Positions 49,180-56,891 of a stretch of 64,000 bases of DNA are shown piece by piece. Each line of letters starts with the position of its first letter. Positions within the stretch are counted from its first letter, which is position 1. Both the position numbers and the translations under genes were made by a program. A model generated the notes under the pieces. It saw only the letters and a program-made list of their open reading frames with translations, ran no database searches and was not told the DNA's origin. The stretch lies in assembly GCF_002208115.1 (NCBI RefSeq), contig NZ_CP020946.1, positions 930,001 to 994,000 of the forward strand, given 5' to 3'. This DNA comes from Bdellovibrio bacteriovorus. GTDB lineage: Bacteria; Bdellovibrionota; Bdellovibrionia; Bdellovibrionales; Bdellovibrionaceae.

Positions 49180-50565
49180 CTAGATAACTTTGCCCGGATT
49201 GATGATGTTGTCCGGGTCGAAGACTTTCTTAATCCCGCGCATAAGCTGGATTTCAGCTTCAGAACGAGTGTAGTTCAGGAAGGACTTTTTGGTCAGACCC
49301 ACACCGTGTTCGGCAGAGATGGATCCTTTGTACTTTTTAACCGCATCAAAGACCATCACGTCGACCTTGCGGCATTCCTTGACGAATTCTTCCTTGGTCA
49401 TGCCCTCGGGGCGCAGGATATTGATGTGCAGATTCCCGTCGCCAATGTGGCCGAACCAGACCACTTCCCAGTTCGGATAAGCCTTGGACAGGACCTGGTC
49501 CAGGTCTTCCATGAACGGCGGCACCTTGGAAATCGCCACAGCGATATCGTTTTTGTACGGGGAATATTTCGCCAAAGATTCAGAGATGTCCTCGCGGTAT
49601 CTCCAGAAGGTCTTGGCTTGAACTTCCGATTGGGAAATCACGCCATCCAGAACCCAGCCTTCTTCCAGGCATTTTTCAAACACACCCAAAGCGTGTTCCT
49701 GGTCCTGTTCGTTGCGGGTTTCAACTTCCGCCAGAACATAGAACGGGCACTCGGTCGCCAGCGGAGCCGACAAGCCTGTGCTGTCCAAAACCTTGCGCAA
49801 AGCTTTGTCCGAGAACATCTCAAAGGCCACCAGCGGAGTTTTGGTTTTGAATTCCGCAAAGATTTTCATCACGGCATCAAGCCCGGTCACACCCATCACC
49901 AGAACATTCATTGGTGGGGGATTGGCAGCAAGCTTGATGGTGGCTTCAGTGATAAAGCCCAAAGTTCCTTCAGATCCGATGAACAGGTGGCGCAGATCAT
50001 AGCCCGTCGCATTTTTCACCAGGCCGTTATTCAGCTCCAGAACTTCGCCCGTGCCAGTCACTACAGTCAGGCCGACAACCCAGTCACGAGTCAGGCCGTA
50101 ACGAACGACTTTGATGCCACCAGCATTGGTTGCGATGTTGCCACCCATTTGGGAGGAACCGCGGGCTGCAAAATCCACTGGATAGAAAAGCTGTTTTGAG
50201 TGCGCGAACTGCTGCAAAGCCTCCGTTACGACACCCGGTTCAATCACCACGGTTTGATCCACGGAATTGAACTCTTTGATTTTGTTCATTTGATCAAAAG
50301 ACACGACCACTTCGCCGTTGGTGGCGACCGCAGCCCCGGAAAGACCCGTGCGGCCTCCGGAAGGGATCAGAGCGATTTTGTTTTGACGGGCCCATTGGAC
50401 CAGCGCAACCACATCGGCGGTGGAGTGAGGGAAAACAATGGCGCTGGCTTTGATGTCGAAATAGGTTGTCCAGTCCCGGCCCCAGTATTTCAGACTCTCT
50501 TCGTCGGTTTTGATTTGGTCTTTCTTCAAGATGCTTTCAAGGTCGCGGAGAGCTGTGGTGGACAT
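49180..50565 (-). CDS. FAD-linked D-2-hydroxyacid dehydrogenase (GlcD/D-2-hydroxyglutarate dehydrogenase-like)
   Basis: 461 residues. PCMH-type FAD domain: ALIPSGGRTGLSGAA, VVIEPGVVTEAL, FAARGSSQMGGNIATNAGGIKVVRYG, HLFIGSEGTLGFITEATIKL. The C-terminal cap has VVWFGHIGDGNLHINI and SAEHGVGLTKK, and ends NIINPGKVI. These place it with D-lactate/glycolate/D-2-hydroxyglutarate dehydrogenases; the sequence looks most like the last. D-2-hydroxyglutarate is a side product of SerA, and serA lies 3 kb away, which makes this substrate attractive though unproved. It lies 12 bases downstream of the DUF2892 gene in the bolA-grxD operon. Confidence 0.9.
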   Translation of the reverse strand: MSTTALRDLESILKKDQIKTDEESLKYWGRDWTTYFDIKASAIVFPHSTADVVALVQWARQNKIALIPSGGRTGLSGAAVATNGEVVVSFDQMNKIKEFNSVDQTVVIEPGVVTEALQQFAHSKQLFYPVDFAARGSSQMGGNIATNAGGIKVVRYGLTRDWVVGLTVVTGTGEVLELNNGLVKNATGYDLRHLFIGSEGTLGFITEATIKLAANPPPMNVLVMGVTGLDAVMKIFAEFKTKTPLVAFEMFSDKALRKVLDSTGLSAPLATECPFYVLAEVETRNEQDQEHALGVFEKCLEEGWVLDGVISQSEVQAKTFWRYREDISESLAKYSPYKNDIAVAISKVPPFMEDLDQVLSKAYPNWEVVWFGHIGDGNLHINILRPEGMTKEEFVKECRKVDVMVFDAVKKYKGSISAEHGVGLTKKSFLNYTRSEAEIQLMRGIKKVFDPDNIINPGKVI

Positions 50566-50576
50566 GTGCTACAATC

Positions 50577-50783
50577 CTATTCTTCGTTGATCGGGCGGTG
50601 ATAATCTTTCAGAGTTCTGATTCTAAAGAAAGCATAGACGGGACACAAGCCCCAAGCGGCCGTGATCAGACCATAGACCCCAATGTACGCCCAGAAAGGA
50701 CCGCCTGCCACAGCGTAAGCGGTCAAACCCACGCCGAACAGAAATCTTAGAATGCGGTCCCACAGGGCGACATTGCATCTCAT
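50577..50783 (-). CDS. DUF2892 (YgaP-like transmembrane) small protein
   Basis: 68 residues. The N-terminus RCNVALWDRILRFLFGVGL and the two short helices separated by GGPFWAYIGVYGLITAAWGLCPVYAFFRI match the DUF2892/YgaP inner-membrane domain, usually fused to or next to rhodanese or sulphur-metabolism genes. Here it is stand-alone and one base after the grxD stop, so translation is likely coupled. Function unknown. Confidence 0.85.
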   Translation of the reverse strand: MRCNVALWDRILRFLFGVGLTAYAVAGGPFWAYIGVYGLITAAWGLCPVYAFFRIRTLKDYHRPINEE

Positions 50784-50784
50784 A

Positions 50785-51090
50785 CTACTTCAGAAGTTCC
50801 TGAAGTTCGCCGGACTGGTACATTTCCATCATGATGTCGCTGCCGCCAACCAACTGGTGGTTGATGTAAAGCTGTGGAATTGTCGGCCAGTTGCCGTACT
50901 CTTTGATGCCCTGACGGATTTCGTCGTCATCAAGTACGTTCACATCGTGGAACTGAACGCCCATATCCTGAAGGATTGCGCATGCACGAGCAGAGAATCC
51001 GCACATAGGGAACTGTTGAGTCCCTTTCATGAACAATACGATTTTGTTACCTTTAACAATCTGATCAATTCTTTCGTGAGTCGTTGCCAT
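50785..51090 (-). CDS. grxD: monothiol glutaredoxin, Grx4 family
   Basis: 101 residues, ribosome binding site AAAGGA. The active site CGFS (PMCGFSARA) and the WPTIPQLYINHQLVGGSDIM glutathione-binding segment define Grx4/GrxD. Such proteins bind a [2Fe-2S] cluster with glutathione and deliver it, often together with BolA, which is encoded 14 bases upstream. Cytoplasmic. Confidence 0.95.
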   Translation of the reverse strand: MATTHERIDQIVKGNKIVLFMKGTQQFPMCGFSARACAILQDMGVQFHDVNVLDDDEIRQGIKEYGNWPTIPQLYINHQLVGGSDIMMEMYQSGELQELLK

Positions 51091-51104
51091 TTTTACGGTC
51101 CTTT

Positions 51105-51335
51105 TTATGATTTAATCTTAGTCTTGATTGAAAGGGCATGAACCTCTCCGGTCTTCAATTCTGGACCAAAGCAAGCCATGACGTTCTGGTGCTGCTGAAT
51201 GCGGGTCATGCCGGCAAATACAGTGCTTTCCACGAACACTTCCCAGTGATCCTGAGTTCCGGTCAGATCGAAAACTTCGATCGTGGATTGAGGATAATGC
51301 TTCTCTAAACGCTCTTTCATTTGTTCTGCTGTCAT
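51105..51335 (-). CDS. BolA-family protein
   Basis: 76 residues from ATG 51335; the frame extends to 51383 without a site. The BolA fold is indicated by MTAEQMKERLEKHYPQSTIEVFDLTG, HWEVFVESTVFAGMTRIQQHQNV and the C-terminal VHALSIKTK, with the conserved His of the VHALS motif. It lacks the N-terminal extension of E. coli BolA, so it is closer to IbaG/BolA1. BolA proteins form [2Fe-2S] complexes with monothiol glutaredoxins, encoded next in this operon. A promoter is predicted eight bases before the ATG. Confidence 0.88.
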   Translation of the reverse strand: MTAEQMKERLEKHYPQSTIEVFDLTGTQDHWEVFVESTVFAGMTRIQQHQNVMACFGPELKTGEVHALSIKTKIKS

Positions 51336-51343
51336 AGAACGGG

Positions 51344-51372
51344 AAACTAGCAGAGGGCGCCCTCCCTGTCCA
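51344..51372 (-). promoter_or_regulatory. predicted promoter of the bolA-grxD operon, leaderless layout
   Basis: On the minus strand TGGACA, 17 bases, TAGTTT, then 8 bases to the ATG at 51335. No Shine-Dalgarno precedes this ATG. Confidence 0.45.
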
Positions 51373-51436
51373 GCCTTCGCCAAGGCTTCGGTGGGCAGCC
51401 AGCGGTCCCATCCGGCAAAGCCTTAGCGACGGCGGA

Positions 51437-51465
51437 TTGATTGATGCAGGCCGTCGATGTACTAT
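51437..51465 (+). promoter_or_regulatory. predicted promoter of the LTA-synthase-like gene, leaderless layout
   Basis: TTGATT (51437-51442), 17 bases, TACTAT (51460-51465), then 6 bases to the ATG at 51472. This favours ATG 51472 over the in-frame ATG at 51457. Confidence 0.5.
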
Positions 51466-51471
51466 AGGCCC

Positions 51472-53409
51472 ATGTTTGGACCGTCCTTCCGCCTGATTAA
51501 GATATTCTCTCTGGTATTGCTGACTGTGCTCTTCTATTTCTTCGCAAGAGCCGAGTTCCTTATTTGGAATTGGAGTTTATTCAAAAATAAACCCGCTCAG
51601 GACATTTTGTGGTCCTTCATAGTGGGCCTGCGCTTTGATGTGGCGGCCATTCTGACTTTGACGGCACCGTTGCTGTTGCTGGCCTTCGTGCCCTGGCCAC
51701 GGGCCTGGAACGGTCTTTGGGCCACGGTCACCTGGGTGGCTTTCAGTGTTTTGCAGGTGCCATTCCTGATTCTGAACCTGGGCGACACCGAATTCATCAA
51801 CTTCGTGGGCCGTCGTTTCACTTTTGACAGTCTGTTTGTGGTGAACGAAATCCCCGGTAAAGTCTGGAACTTCGTCAGCAGCTACTGGCTGCTGTTTTTG
51901 GTGAACACACTCATTGTGTTGCTGTTCGTGCTTTTGGTGCGCAAGGTGACACTTGCTGGCTTTGAAAAACTGCAGTGGACCGTGCACAGCCGAAAAGACA
52001 AAGCCAAACTGTGGCTGGCTCACGGGTTTCTTTGTTTTGTGGCGCTGGCGATTTCAGTGATCGGAATTCGCGGTGGTCTTCAGGCCAAACCCGTCAGCTT
52101 CGTGAACGCCAATGTATTCACCGCCCCTTTGTTGAACAATCTGGTGCTGAATTCCACCTTCACCTTTATTAAAAGCTACGGAGCCAAGGGTCTTAGCAAA
52201 GACAAGTACTTCAACGACCAGCATGAAATGCTGTCATTGCTGAATGGATCTTTGCGTGGCTCCCTGATGGAGGGCCGCCGTCCGAAAGCCCCGCAAAATG
52301 TGGTGATCATCATTCTGGAAAGCTTCGGGGAGGAATACATCGGCCCGGTGAACGGGAAGTCCTACACGCCGTTTTTGGATTCTTTAAAGGCCCAATCCCT
52401 CAGCTTTGAAAACGCCTATGCCAATGGCCGCCGCTCCATCGAAGGGGTGGGGGCGATCATGGGCGGGATTCCGGCGCTGATGAATGAGCCGTTTATTTCC
52501 TCGCACTTTACTTCGAACTATTTCCTGGGTTTGGGGACTCTACTGACGCCGGCGAAGTATTCGACGAGCTTCTTTCATGGCGGTCACAACGGAACGATGT
52601 ACTTTGATTCCTTCATGCAAAGTGCCGGGGTTGAAAAATATTTTGGTGCGCGCGAATACGGTAACGGCGCCGATGACGATGGTGTGTGGGGTATCTGGGA
52701 TGAGCCCTTCCTGCAGTGGATGCTGACAGAAGTAGACCAGTTGCCTCAGCCGTTTATGACTTCGGTGTTCACGTTGAGCTCGCATCAGCCCTACAAGATT
52801 CCGGCTCAGTATCAGGACCGTTTCAAAGAAGGTCCGATCGAGATTCTGAAAACGGTGGAATACACGGACTTTGCCCTGGAAAAGTTCTTTGCCGAGGCCG
52901 CGAAAAAGCCGTGGTTCAAAAATACATTGTTCATTGTGACAGCGGACCACGCTTCCATGCACTACCGTCCCGAATATGAAAATGAACAGGGAAGCTATCG
53001 CATCCCGCTGTTCCTTTATCATCCGGGGTACAAGTTCCCGGAAGTGGACACGAAGATGGTGGTGCAGCAGATCGATGTTCTGCCGACGGTTTTGGATTTC
53101 CTGGGAATTTCTGACAAGGATCAGAACTATCTGGGCAGTTCCATCTTCATTCCTGGCGACAAGACCGCGGTGAATTTCATTGATGGTCGTTATCTGTTGT
53201 TTGCAAAAGACTATTTCCTGCGCTGGACACCGGGACACGGCGAACCACAAATGTTCGCCATGTCCGACCGTGCGACCGAGCACGAAATCCCGGCCGATCA
53301 GCCGGGCACTTCGCCGCGCCGGCAGGCGCTGGAAAAAAAGCTGAAGGCCACCATCCAGTACTTCAATGAAGGCATGTGGGACAATAAACTTTATTACCCT
53401 TCAAAATAG
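51472..53409 (+). CDS. LTA-synthase/sulfatase-family phosphoglycerol (or phosphoethanolamine) transferase
   Basis: 645 residues. Five N-terminal hydrophobic segments within the first about 210 residues, then a periplasmic alkaline-phosphatase-type domain. Motifs: VVIIILESFGEEYIGP (metal-binding Glu), ENAYANGRRSIEGVGAIMGG, FFHGGHNGTMYFDSF, and FIVTADHASMHYRP (Asp-His metal site). The nucleophile position, Thr in LtaS, appears to be Ser here. In Gram-negatives, relatives (OpgB, EptA-type) decorate glycans or lipid A; in this organism type it may modify envelope polymers. Single gene with its own promoter and terminator. Exact donor and acceptor unknown. ATG 51457 is an alternative start (650 residues). 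Confidence 0.87.
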   Translation: MFGPSFRLIKIFSLVLLTVLFYFFARAEFLIWNWSLFKNKPAQDILWSFIVGLRFDVAAILTLTAPLLLLAFVPWPRAWNGLWATVTWVAFSVLQVPFLILNLGDTEFINFVGRRFTFDSLFVVNEIPGKVWNFVSSYWLLFLVNTLIVLLFVLLVRKVTLAGFEKLQWTVHSRKDKAKLWLAHGFLCFVALAISVIGIRGGLQAKPVSFVNANVFTAPLLNNLVLNSTFTFIKSYGAKGLSKDKYFNDQHEMLSLLNGSLRGSLMEGRRPKAPQNVVIIILESFGEEYIGPVNGKSYTPFLDSLKAQSLSFENAYANGRRSIEGVGAIMGGIPALMNEPFISSHFTSNYFLGLGTLLTPAKYSTSFFHGGHNGTMYFDSFMQSAGVEKYFGAREYGNGADDDGVWGIWDEPFLQWMLTEVDQLPQPFMTSVFTLSSHQPYKIPAQYQDRFKEGPIEILKTVEYTDFALEKFFAEAAKKPWFKNTLFIVTADHASMHYRPEYENEQGSYRIPLFLYHPGYKFPEVDTKMVVQQIDVLPTVLDFLGISDKDQNYLGSSIFIPGDKTAVNFIDGRYLLFAKDYFLRWTPGHGEPQMFAMSDRATEHEIPADQPGTSPRRQALEKKLKATIQYFNEGMWDNKLYYPSK

Positions 53410-53419
53410 CGAAACATAA

Positions 53420-53449
53420 GAAAGGACCCCGTTGAGAGGTCCTTTTGTT
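53420..53449. terminator. intrinsic terminator between convergent genes
   Basis: AAAGGACC pairs with GGTCCTTT around CCGTTGAGA, followed by TGTTTT. It lies between the transferase gene and the CBS-protein gene. Confidence 0.7.
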
Positions 53450-53863
53450 TTAATGGGAAACGTTGGACAAAATTTCGTGGGAAAGATTTTGATCGCGGGC
53501 TTTGCTGGCGATGTCGCCCAGGCTGAGCATGCCAACCAGGCGTTTGCTTTCGTTGATCACTGGCATGCGACGAATTTTCTGCGACGCCATCAGTTCTCCC
53601 ACTTCCAACAGATCATCTTCTTCAAAGCAATATTCAATTCCCTTGCTCATGCATTCGCTGACTTTGGTGACGTTCGGATCCAGGCCCTTGGCGACCACAC
53701 GCAGGGTGATATCGCGGTCCGTAATCATGCCGATCATCCGGTCATTTTCCTCAATAGGCAGGCAGCCATAGTCGCCTTTTGCCATCATTTCGGCGGCCTC
53801 GCGCACGGTGCGGTCGCGGTTGATGTAATCAGCATGTTCATGCATGACGTCTTTTACTTTCAT
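53450..53863 (-). CDS. CBS-domain pair protein
   Basis: 137 residues, ribosome binding site AAGGAG. Two CBS domains: MKVKDVMHEHADYINRDRTVREAAEMMAKGDYGCLPI with MIGMITDRDITLRVV, then VSECMSKGIEYCFEEDDLLEVGELMASQKIRRMPVI with LVGMLSLGDIA. Such short stand-alone proteins bind adenine nucleotides and sense energy state. No partner is adjacent. Cytoplasmic. Confidence 0.93.
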   Translation of the reverse strand: MKVKDVMHEHADYINRDRTVREAAEMMAKGDYGCLPIEENDRMIGMITDRDITLRVVAKGLDPNVTKVSECMSKGIEYCFEEDDLLEVGELMASQKIRRMPVINESKRLVGMLSLGDIASKARDQNLSHEILSNVSH

Positions 53864-53952
53864 GGGAAACTCCTTGTTGGTTGAGTCCTCATGATATTTC
53901 TTTTGCTGAATCAGCAGTGGTGTATTTTGTCATTGATGTTCGCAGGAAAAAG

Positions 53953-53982
53953 TTGACTGACACAGACGGAATGATTTTAAAT
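53953..53982 (+). promoter_or_regulatory. predicted promoter of the DUF4337 gene
   Basis: TTGACT (53953-53958), 18 bases, TTAAAT (53977-53982), then 8 bases to ATG 53991; no ribosome binding site. Confidence 0.45.
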
Positions 53983-53990
53983 CTGTCGTC

Positions 53991-54599
53991 ATGTCAGACG
54001 ATAAATCTTCCAATTTTGAAATTCGTTGTGGTGTTGTGATCGCTGTTTTTGCTGCGGTCATGGCGGTGAGTGATCTGGTTGCAGGCAAGTACGGGGATGA
54101 TGAGATTATCGGAACCAATGAAAAAGCCGCAGCTTACATGTGGTACCAGTCCAAAAGCGTGAAAGAAACGCTGGTCGAAGGGGAAAAGTCCCTGCTGGAA
54201 AGCCTGAAACAAGCCGGTGCTTTGAAGCCAGGCACGGAAAAGGCCATCGACAGTCATCTGGTCAATTTGCAGAAACGCATTCTGCGCTATAAGAAAGAAA
54301 AGAATGAAATCCTTCGTGGGTCGCAGACGGTGGGGCAGGATAACTGGGTTCAGGATATCAATGGCGAACTGGGCAAAATCATCGGTGCCCAGGAAATGGA
54401 AGCCCATCTGGCGACCTTGTCGGTGGCCGGGGACCGTTTTGATATGTCCAGTTTGTTCTTTCAGTTGTGTCTGGTCCTGGGGGCGATGAGCCTGATCCTG
54501 AAAAAAGAAAGCCTGCAAAATGTGTTTTTTGCAGGCATGTGTGTTTTGGGAATGGTCGGCACGGGGATTTCCCTGTGGGCTTATCTGGGTGTGGCTTAA
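53991..54599 (+). CDS. DUF4337-family membrane protein
   Basis: 202 residues. One N-terminal transmembrane helix (CGVVIAVFAAVMAVSDLVAG), then the family motif NEKAAAYMWYQSKSVKETL, a coiled-coil-like helical segment (residues about 55-140), and two C-terminal hydrophobic segments (FFQLCLVLGAMSLIL and NVFFAGMCVLGMVGTGISLWAYLG). This matches DUF4337 proteins of unknown function. Its stop interlocks with that of the convergent PilZ gene by four bases (TTAA). Confidence 0.8.
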   Translation: MSDDKSSNFEIRCGVVIAVFAAVMAVSDLVAGKYGDDEIIGTNEKAAAYMWYQSKSVKETLVEGEKSLLESLKQAGALKPGTEKAIDSHLVNLQKRILRYKKEKNEILRGSQTVGQDNWVQDINGELGKIIGAQEMEAHLATLSVAGDRFDMSSLFFQLCLVLGAMSLILKKESLQNVFFAGMCVLGMVGTGISLWAYLGVA

Positions 54600-55282
54600 C
54601 CTGTACGACGGAAATAAATATCGCGTTGCAAATCAGTGAGGGAGGCCACAATCTTGCCCTCGCTGGCATTGGCCATATGATTGAATTCCACGCCTAATAC
54701 CAGGGTCTCGTCATTTTTCACACGGATATTTTTGATCAGGCCCTGAACGACGATGGGCTCTCTGTCTCCCAGAAAGATTTCTGCTTCCACCAGATCTTCC
54801 AATTGCAGATTGGCTTCAGTCTGGGGAATCTCCACAGCACAACCTTCTGTGGACAGGTCCAGCAGGCGGCAGGTGTGGGAACAAACGGCCTGATTCAAAT
54901 ATGTCACCACAAACTCGGCGGAATAATCTGCCGGAATCACGTAGCGATAGTTTTTTCTTTTTTGCAGATGGAACAGGTTCAGCACTGTCAGGGTGACATT
55001 GTTTTCGTTGATCACCGGATGAGTTTCAAACAGGTACTTTTCGCCTTTGATGGAAAAGCTGGCCGTGAACGTCGCTGAATCCTCGGTGTTCATGGCGGTG
55101 GATTCCGGCGGGTGGCATTTGATCTGTAGTTTGTCATTCACACCCATGGTGCGAAGAGTGATGCTGCGATCGAATTTGTCTCTAAGGACAATCGACTCAT
55201 TGCTGTTCACCAGACGCTGTAACAGCGTCTGCTTTTCGGCTTCATTATGAATGGCTTTAAAGACGACCAGGGATTCGCTCAT
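54596..55282 (-). CDS. PilZ-domain protein (c-di-GMP receptor, YcgR-like)
   Basis: 228 residues. An N-terminal beta domain (residues 1-105, YcgR-N-like, LRTMGVNDKLQIKCHPP) precedes a PilZ domain with the c-di-GMP-binding motifs: RxxxR as R109-KNY-R113 and DxSxxG as D142-L-S144-TE-G147. The protein should bind c-di-GMP and may control motility or regulatory targets. The ATG is one base downstream of the TGA of the cNMP-binding gene, so both are coupled and probably link cAMP-like and c-di-GMP signalling. Confidence 0.9.
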   Translation of the reverse strand: MSESLVVFKAIHNEAEKQTLLQRLVNSNESIVLRDKFDRSITLRTMGVNDKLQIKCHPPESTAMNTEDSATFTASFSIKGEKYLFETHPVINENNVTLTVLNLFHLQKRKNYRYVIPADYSAEFVVTYLNQAVCSHTCRLLDLSTEGCAVEIPQTEANLQLEDLVEAEIFLGDREPIVVQGLIKNIRVKNDETLVLGVEFNHMANASEGKIVASLTDLQRDIYFRRTG

Positions 55283-55283
55283 G

Positions 55284-56426
55284 TCAGGCCGCCGCAGTCA
55301 TCTTATGGCCACATTCGTGGCAGAACTTGGCGCCAGCCTGAACCTCGGCACTGCAGGCCGGGCAGGATGGACCGCTGGATTTTTTCTTGGGCTTTTCCTC
55401 TTTTTCGTCCATGTCGACGAAGCCTTTTTCATTCCATTTTTCAATCTCGCGCAGCATCTTCCAGCTTTGCAGGATGGAGCGGAATTCTTTGACTTCAAAT
55501 TGCAGGACCACTCCGGTGCCGGCATTTTTGCGTTTCATGAAAACGCCTTTGCCTTCCAGACGGGCAAAGTGGTCGTTGTTCAGGTTGATGCCGATTTCCT
55601 CTTTGCAGAATTCACTGAACTTGGCGAAATCAACTCCGACGATGCCGAAGCGATCCGGCTGTTCATTTTCTGAAAGCTTCAAAATCGCCCCCAGCATCTG
55701 CACACACAGTTCATCGACTTTCAAAAGGTCGGAACGGCCGCCTTTGAAATAGTAGTACTGATAGAATTCAAAGAAGCTTTCCACCAGGCCCAGATCCAGG
55801 AAGTGAACCTTCTGGATTTCTTCCGGGCCATCAGGATTAGTGGGGTCTTTGCCCATTTCATACAAAGCCAGTTTCAGCTTCACCAGAATGTTGATGGCCT
55901 GTTCGATGCGTTTCGGGGAATCGCCCATCACGCGCTGGGAATACTGCTTCATCATGTTCCAGTCCACGATCACACGACCGGCCTGGGATCTGTCGCCCTT
56001 GTGGTTGGCCGTGTGGAAGACGGCGCCGTACACCTTGGCCACCTGATCTTCCGGGCAAGGCGACGAGTCTTTTTCCATTTTACTGGAACGAACATCATTC
56101 ATCGCCAGACGCAGACGGTCCGCCAGTGATTTGATGATCACCTTCAGCATCTGAGGTGCGCCTTCATATTGCTGCTTCAGGGTTTCAACCGGAATTTCCA
56201 GCACCTTGGTTTCAGTGGTCGCAACAGCGGATGTGGGGTGAGTGGCTTGCCCCAGAATCACCTGATCACCAAGAATATGAGAAGAACCCAATTGGAAAAG
56301 GTCGATGGTTTTTTTACCGCGGATCAGACATTGATTCGCACCACCGGATTGGATCAGATAAACGGCCGTAATTTTATCGCCGTCTTTATAGATCACTTCG
56401 CCTTTTTTAAAGGTTTTTACAGACAT
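55284..56426 (-). CDS. cyclic-nucleotide-binding-domain protein with C-terminal zinc ribbon
   Basis: 380 residues, ribosome binding site AAGGAG. A cNMP-binding (CRP-like) domain occupies about 1-115 (FKKGEVIYKDGDKITAVYLIQSGG, LGDQVILGQATHPTSAVATTETKVLEIPV). No CRP helix-turn-helix is evident; the middle (120-345) has two helical/strand blocks that may be degenerate winged helices (VIVDWNMMKQYSQRVMGDSPKRIEQA, VDFAKFSEFCKEEIGI). A Lys-rich linker (KEEKPKKKSSG) leads to a zinc ribbon with C355-x2-C358 and C370-x2-C373. The role may be nucleotide-responsive regulation through protein partners, by inference. Operon with the PilZ gene. Confidence 0.88.
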   Translation of the reverse strand: MSVKTFKKGEVIYKDGDKITAVYLIQSGGANQCLIRGKKTIDLFQLGSSHILGDQVILGQATHPTSAVATTETKVLEIPVETLKQQYEGAPQMLKVIIKSLADRLRLAMNDVRSSKMEKDSSPCPEDQVAKVYGAVFHTANHKGDRSQAGRVIVDWNMMKQYSQRVMGDSPKRIEQAINILVKLKLALYEMGKDPTNPDGPEEIQKVHFLDLGLVESFFEFYQYYYFKGGRSDLLKVDELCVQMLGAILKLSENEQPDRFGIVGVDFAKFSEFCKEEIGINLNNDHFARLEGKGVFMKRKNAGTGVVLQFEVKEFRSILQSWKMLREIEKWNEKGFVDMDEKEEKPKKKSSGPSCPACSAEVQAGAKFCHECGHKMTAAA

Positions 56427-56500
56427 AGCATCCCACTCCTTAAAGAAATCACATGGTTATATCGGCTGAAAGGGCCCTAAAATTGAGTTCGGGCGGGGGC

Positions 56501-56529
56501 TTGCGAGGTCCAGTTTCATACGTTATAAC
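56501..56529 (+). promoter_or_regulatory. predicted promoter of the HNH nuclease gene, leaderless layout
   Basis: TTGCGA (56501-56506), 17 bases, TATAAC (56524-56529), then 7 bases to the ATG at 56537. It supports this start over the longer frame from 56453. Confidence 0.6.
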
Positions 56530-56536
56530 GGTGCGG

Positions 56537-56866
56537 ATGGATTACTTCTTTTCGGCCGCTCCTCCGGAGCATCAAAAACGTGAAAAAGCCAAAGCCCGCG
56601 AGCTGCGCCAAAGCCAATGGTGGAAGCAGGAGCTGGGCAAAGGTCTGTGCTATCACTGCGGTGAACGTTTCAAGCCGGCCGATCTCACAATGGATCACCT
56701 GATCCCCATCGCCCGCGGGGGCAAATCCAATAAGAACAATTGCGTTCCATCCTGCAAGGACTGCAACAGCAAAAAAGGTTATAAAACCCGTGCAGAAATG
56801 GCTCTGGAGGAATTGAAGAATTCCTCCACTCCGGCCCCGGAATCTGACGACGAAAGTCAGGAATAA
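56537..56866 (+). CDS. HNH endonuclease-type protein
   Basis: 109 residues from ATG 56537. A basic N-terminal helix (EHQKREKAKARELRQSQWW) is followed by an HNH fold: CYHCGERF (first zinc Cys pair), TMDHLIPIARGGKSNKNNC with the catalytic His, and CVPSCKDCNSKKG (second Cys pair and Asn). The tail is acidic and probably disordered. Small stand-alone HNH proteins cut or nick DNA in repair, phage or mobile contexts; no partner is nearby. A terminator follows at once. Confidence 0.88.
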   Translation: MDYFFSAAPPEHQKREKAKARELRQSQWWKQELGKGLCYHCGERFKPADLTMDHLIPIARGGKSNKNNCVPSCKDCNSKKGYKTRAEMALEELKNSSTPAPESDDESQE

Positions 56867-56868
56867 CA

Positions 56869-56891
56869 GCGCCCCTCAAGGGCGTTTTTTA
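56869..56891 (+). terminator. intrinsic terminator after the HNH gene
   Basis: CGCCC (56870-56874) and GGGCG (56880-56884) pair around CTCAA, followed by six T. The T run abuts the stop codon of the convergent gene. Confidence 0.8.

Noticed and set aside
49069-50199. 376-residue rightward open frame
   Set aside because: It is the antisense of the FAD-linked dehydrogenase, which has clear family motifs on the minus strand.
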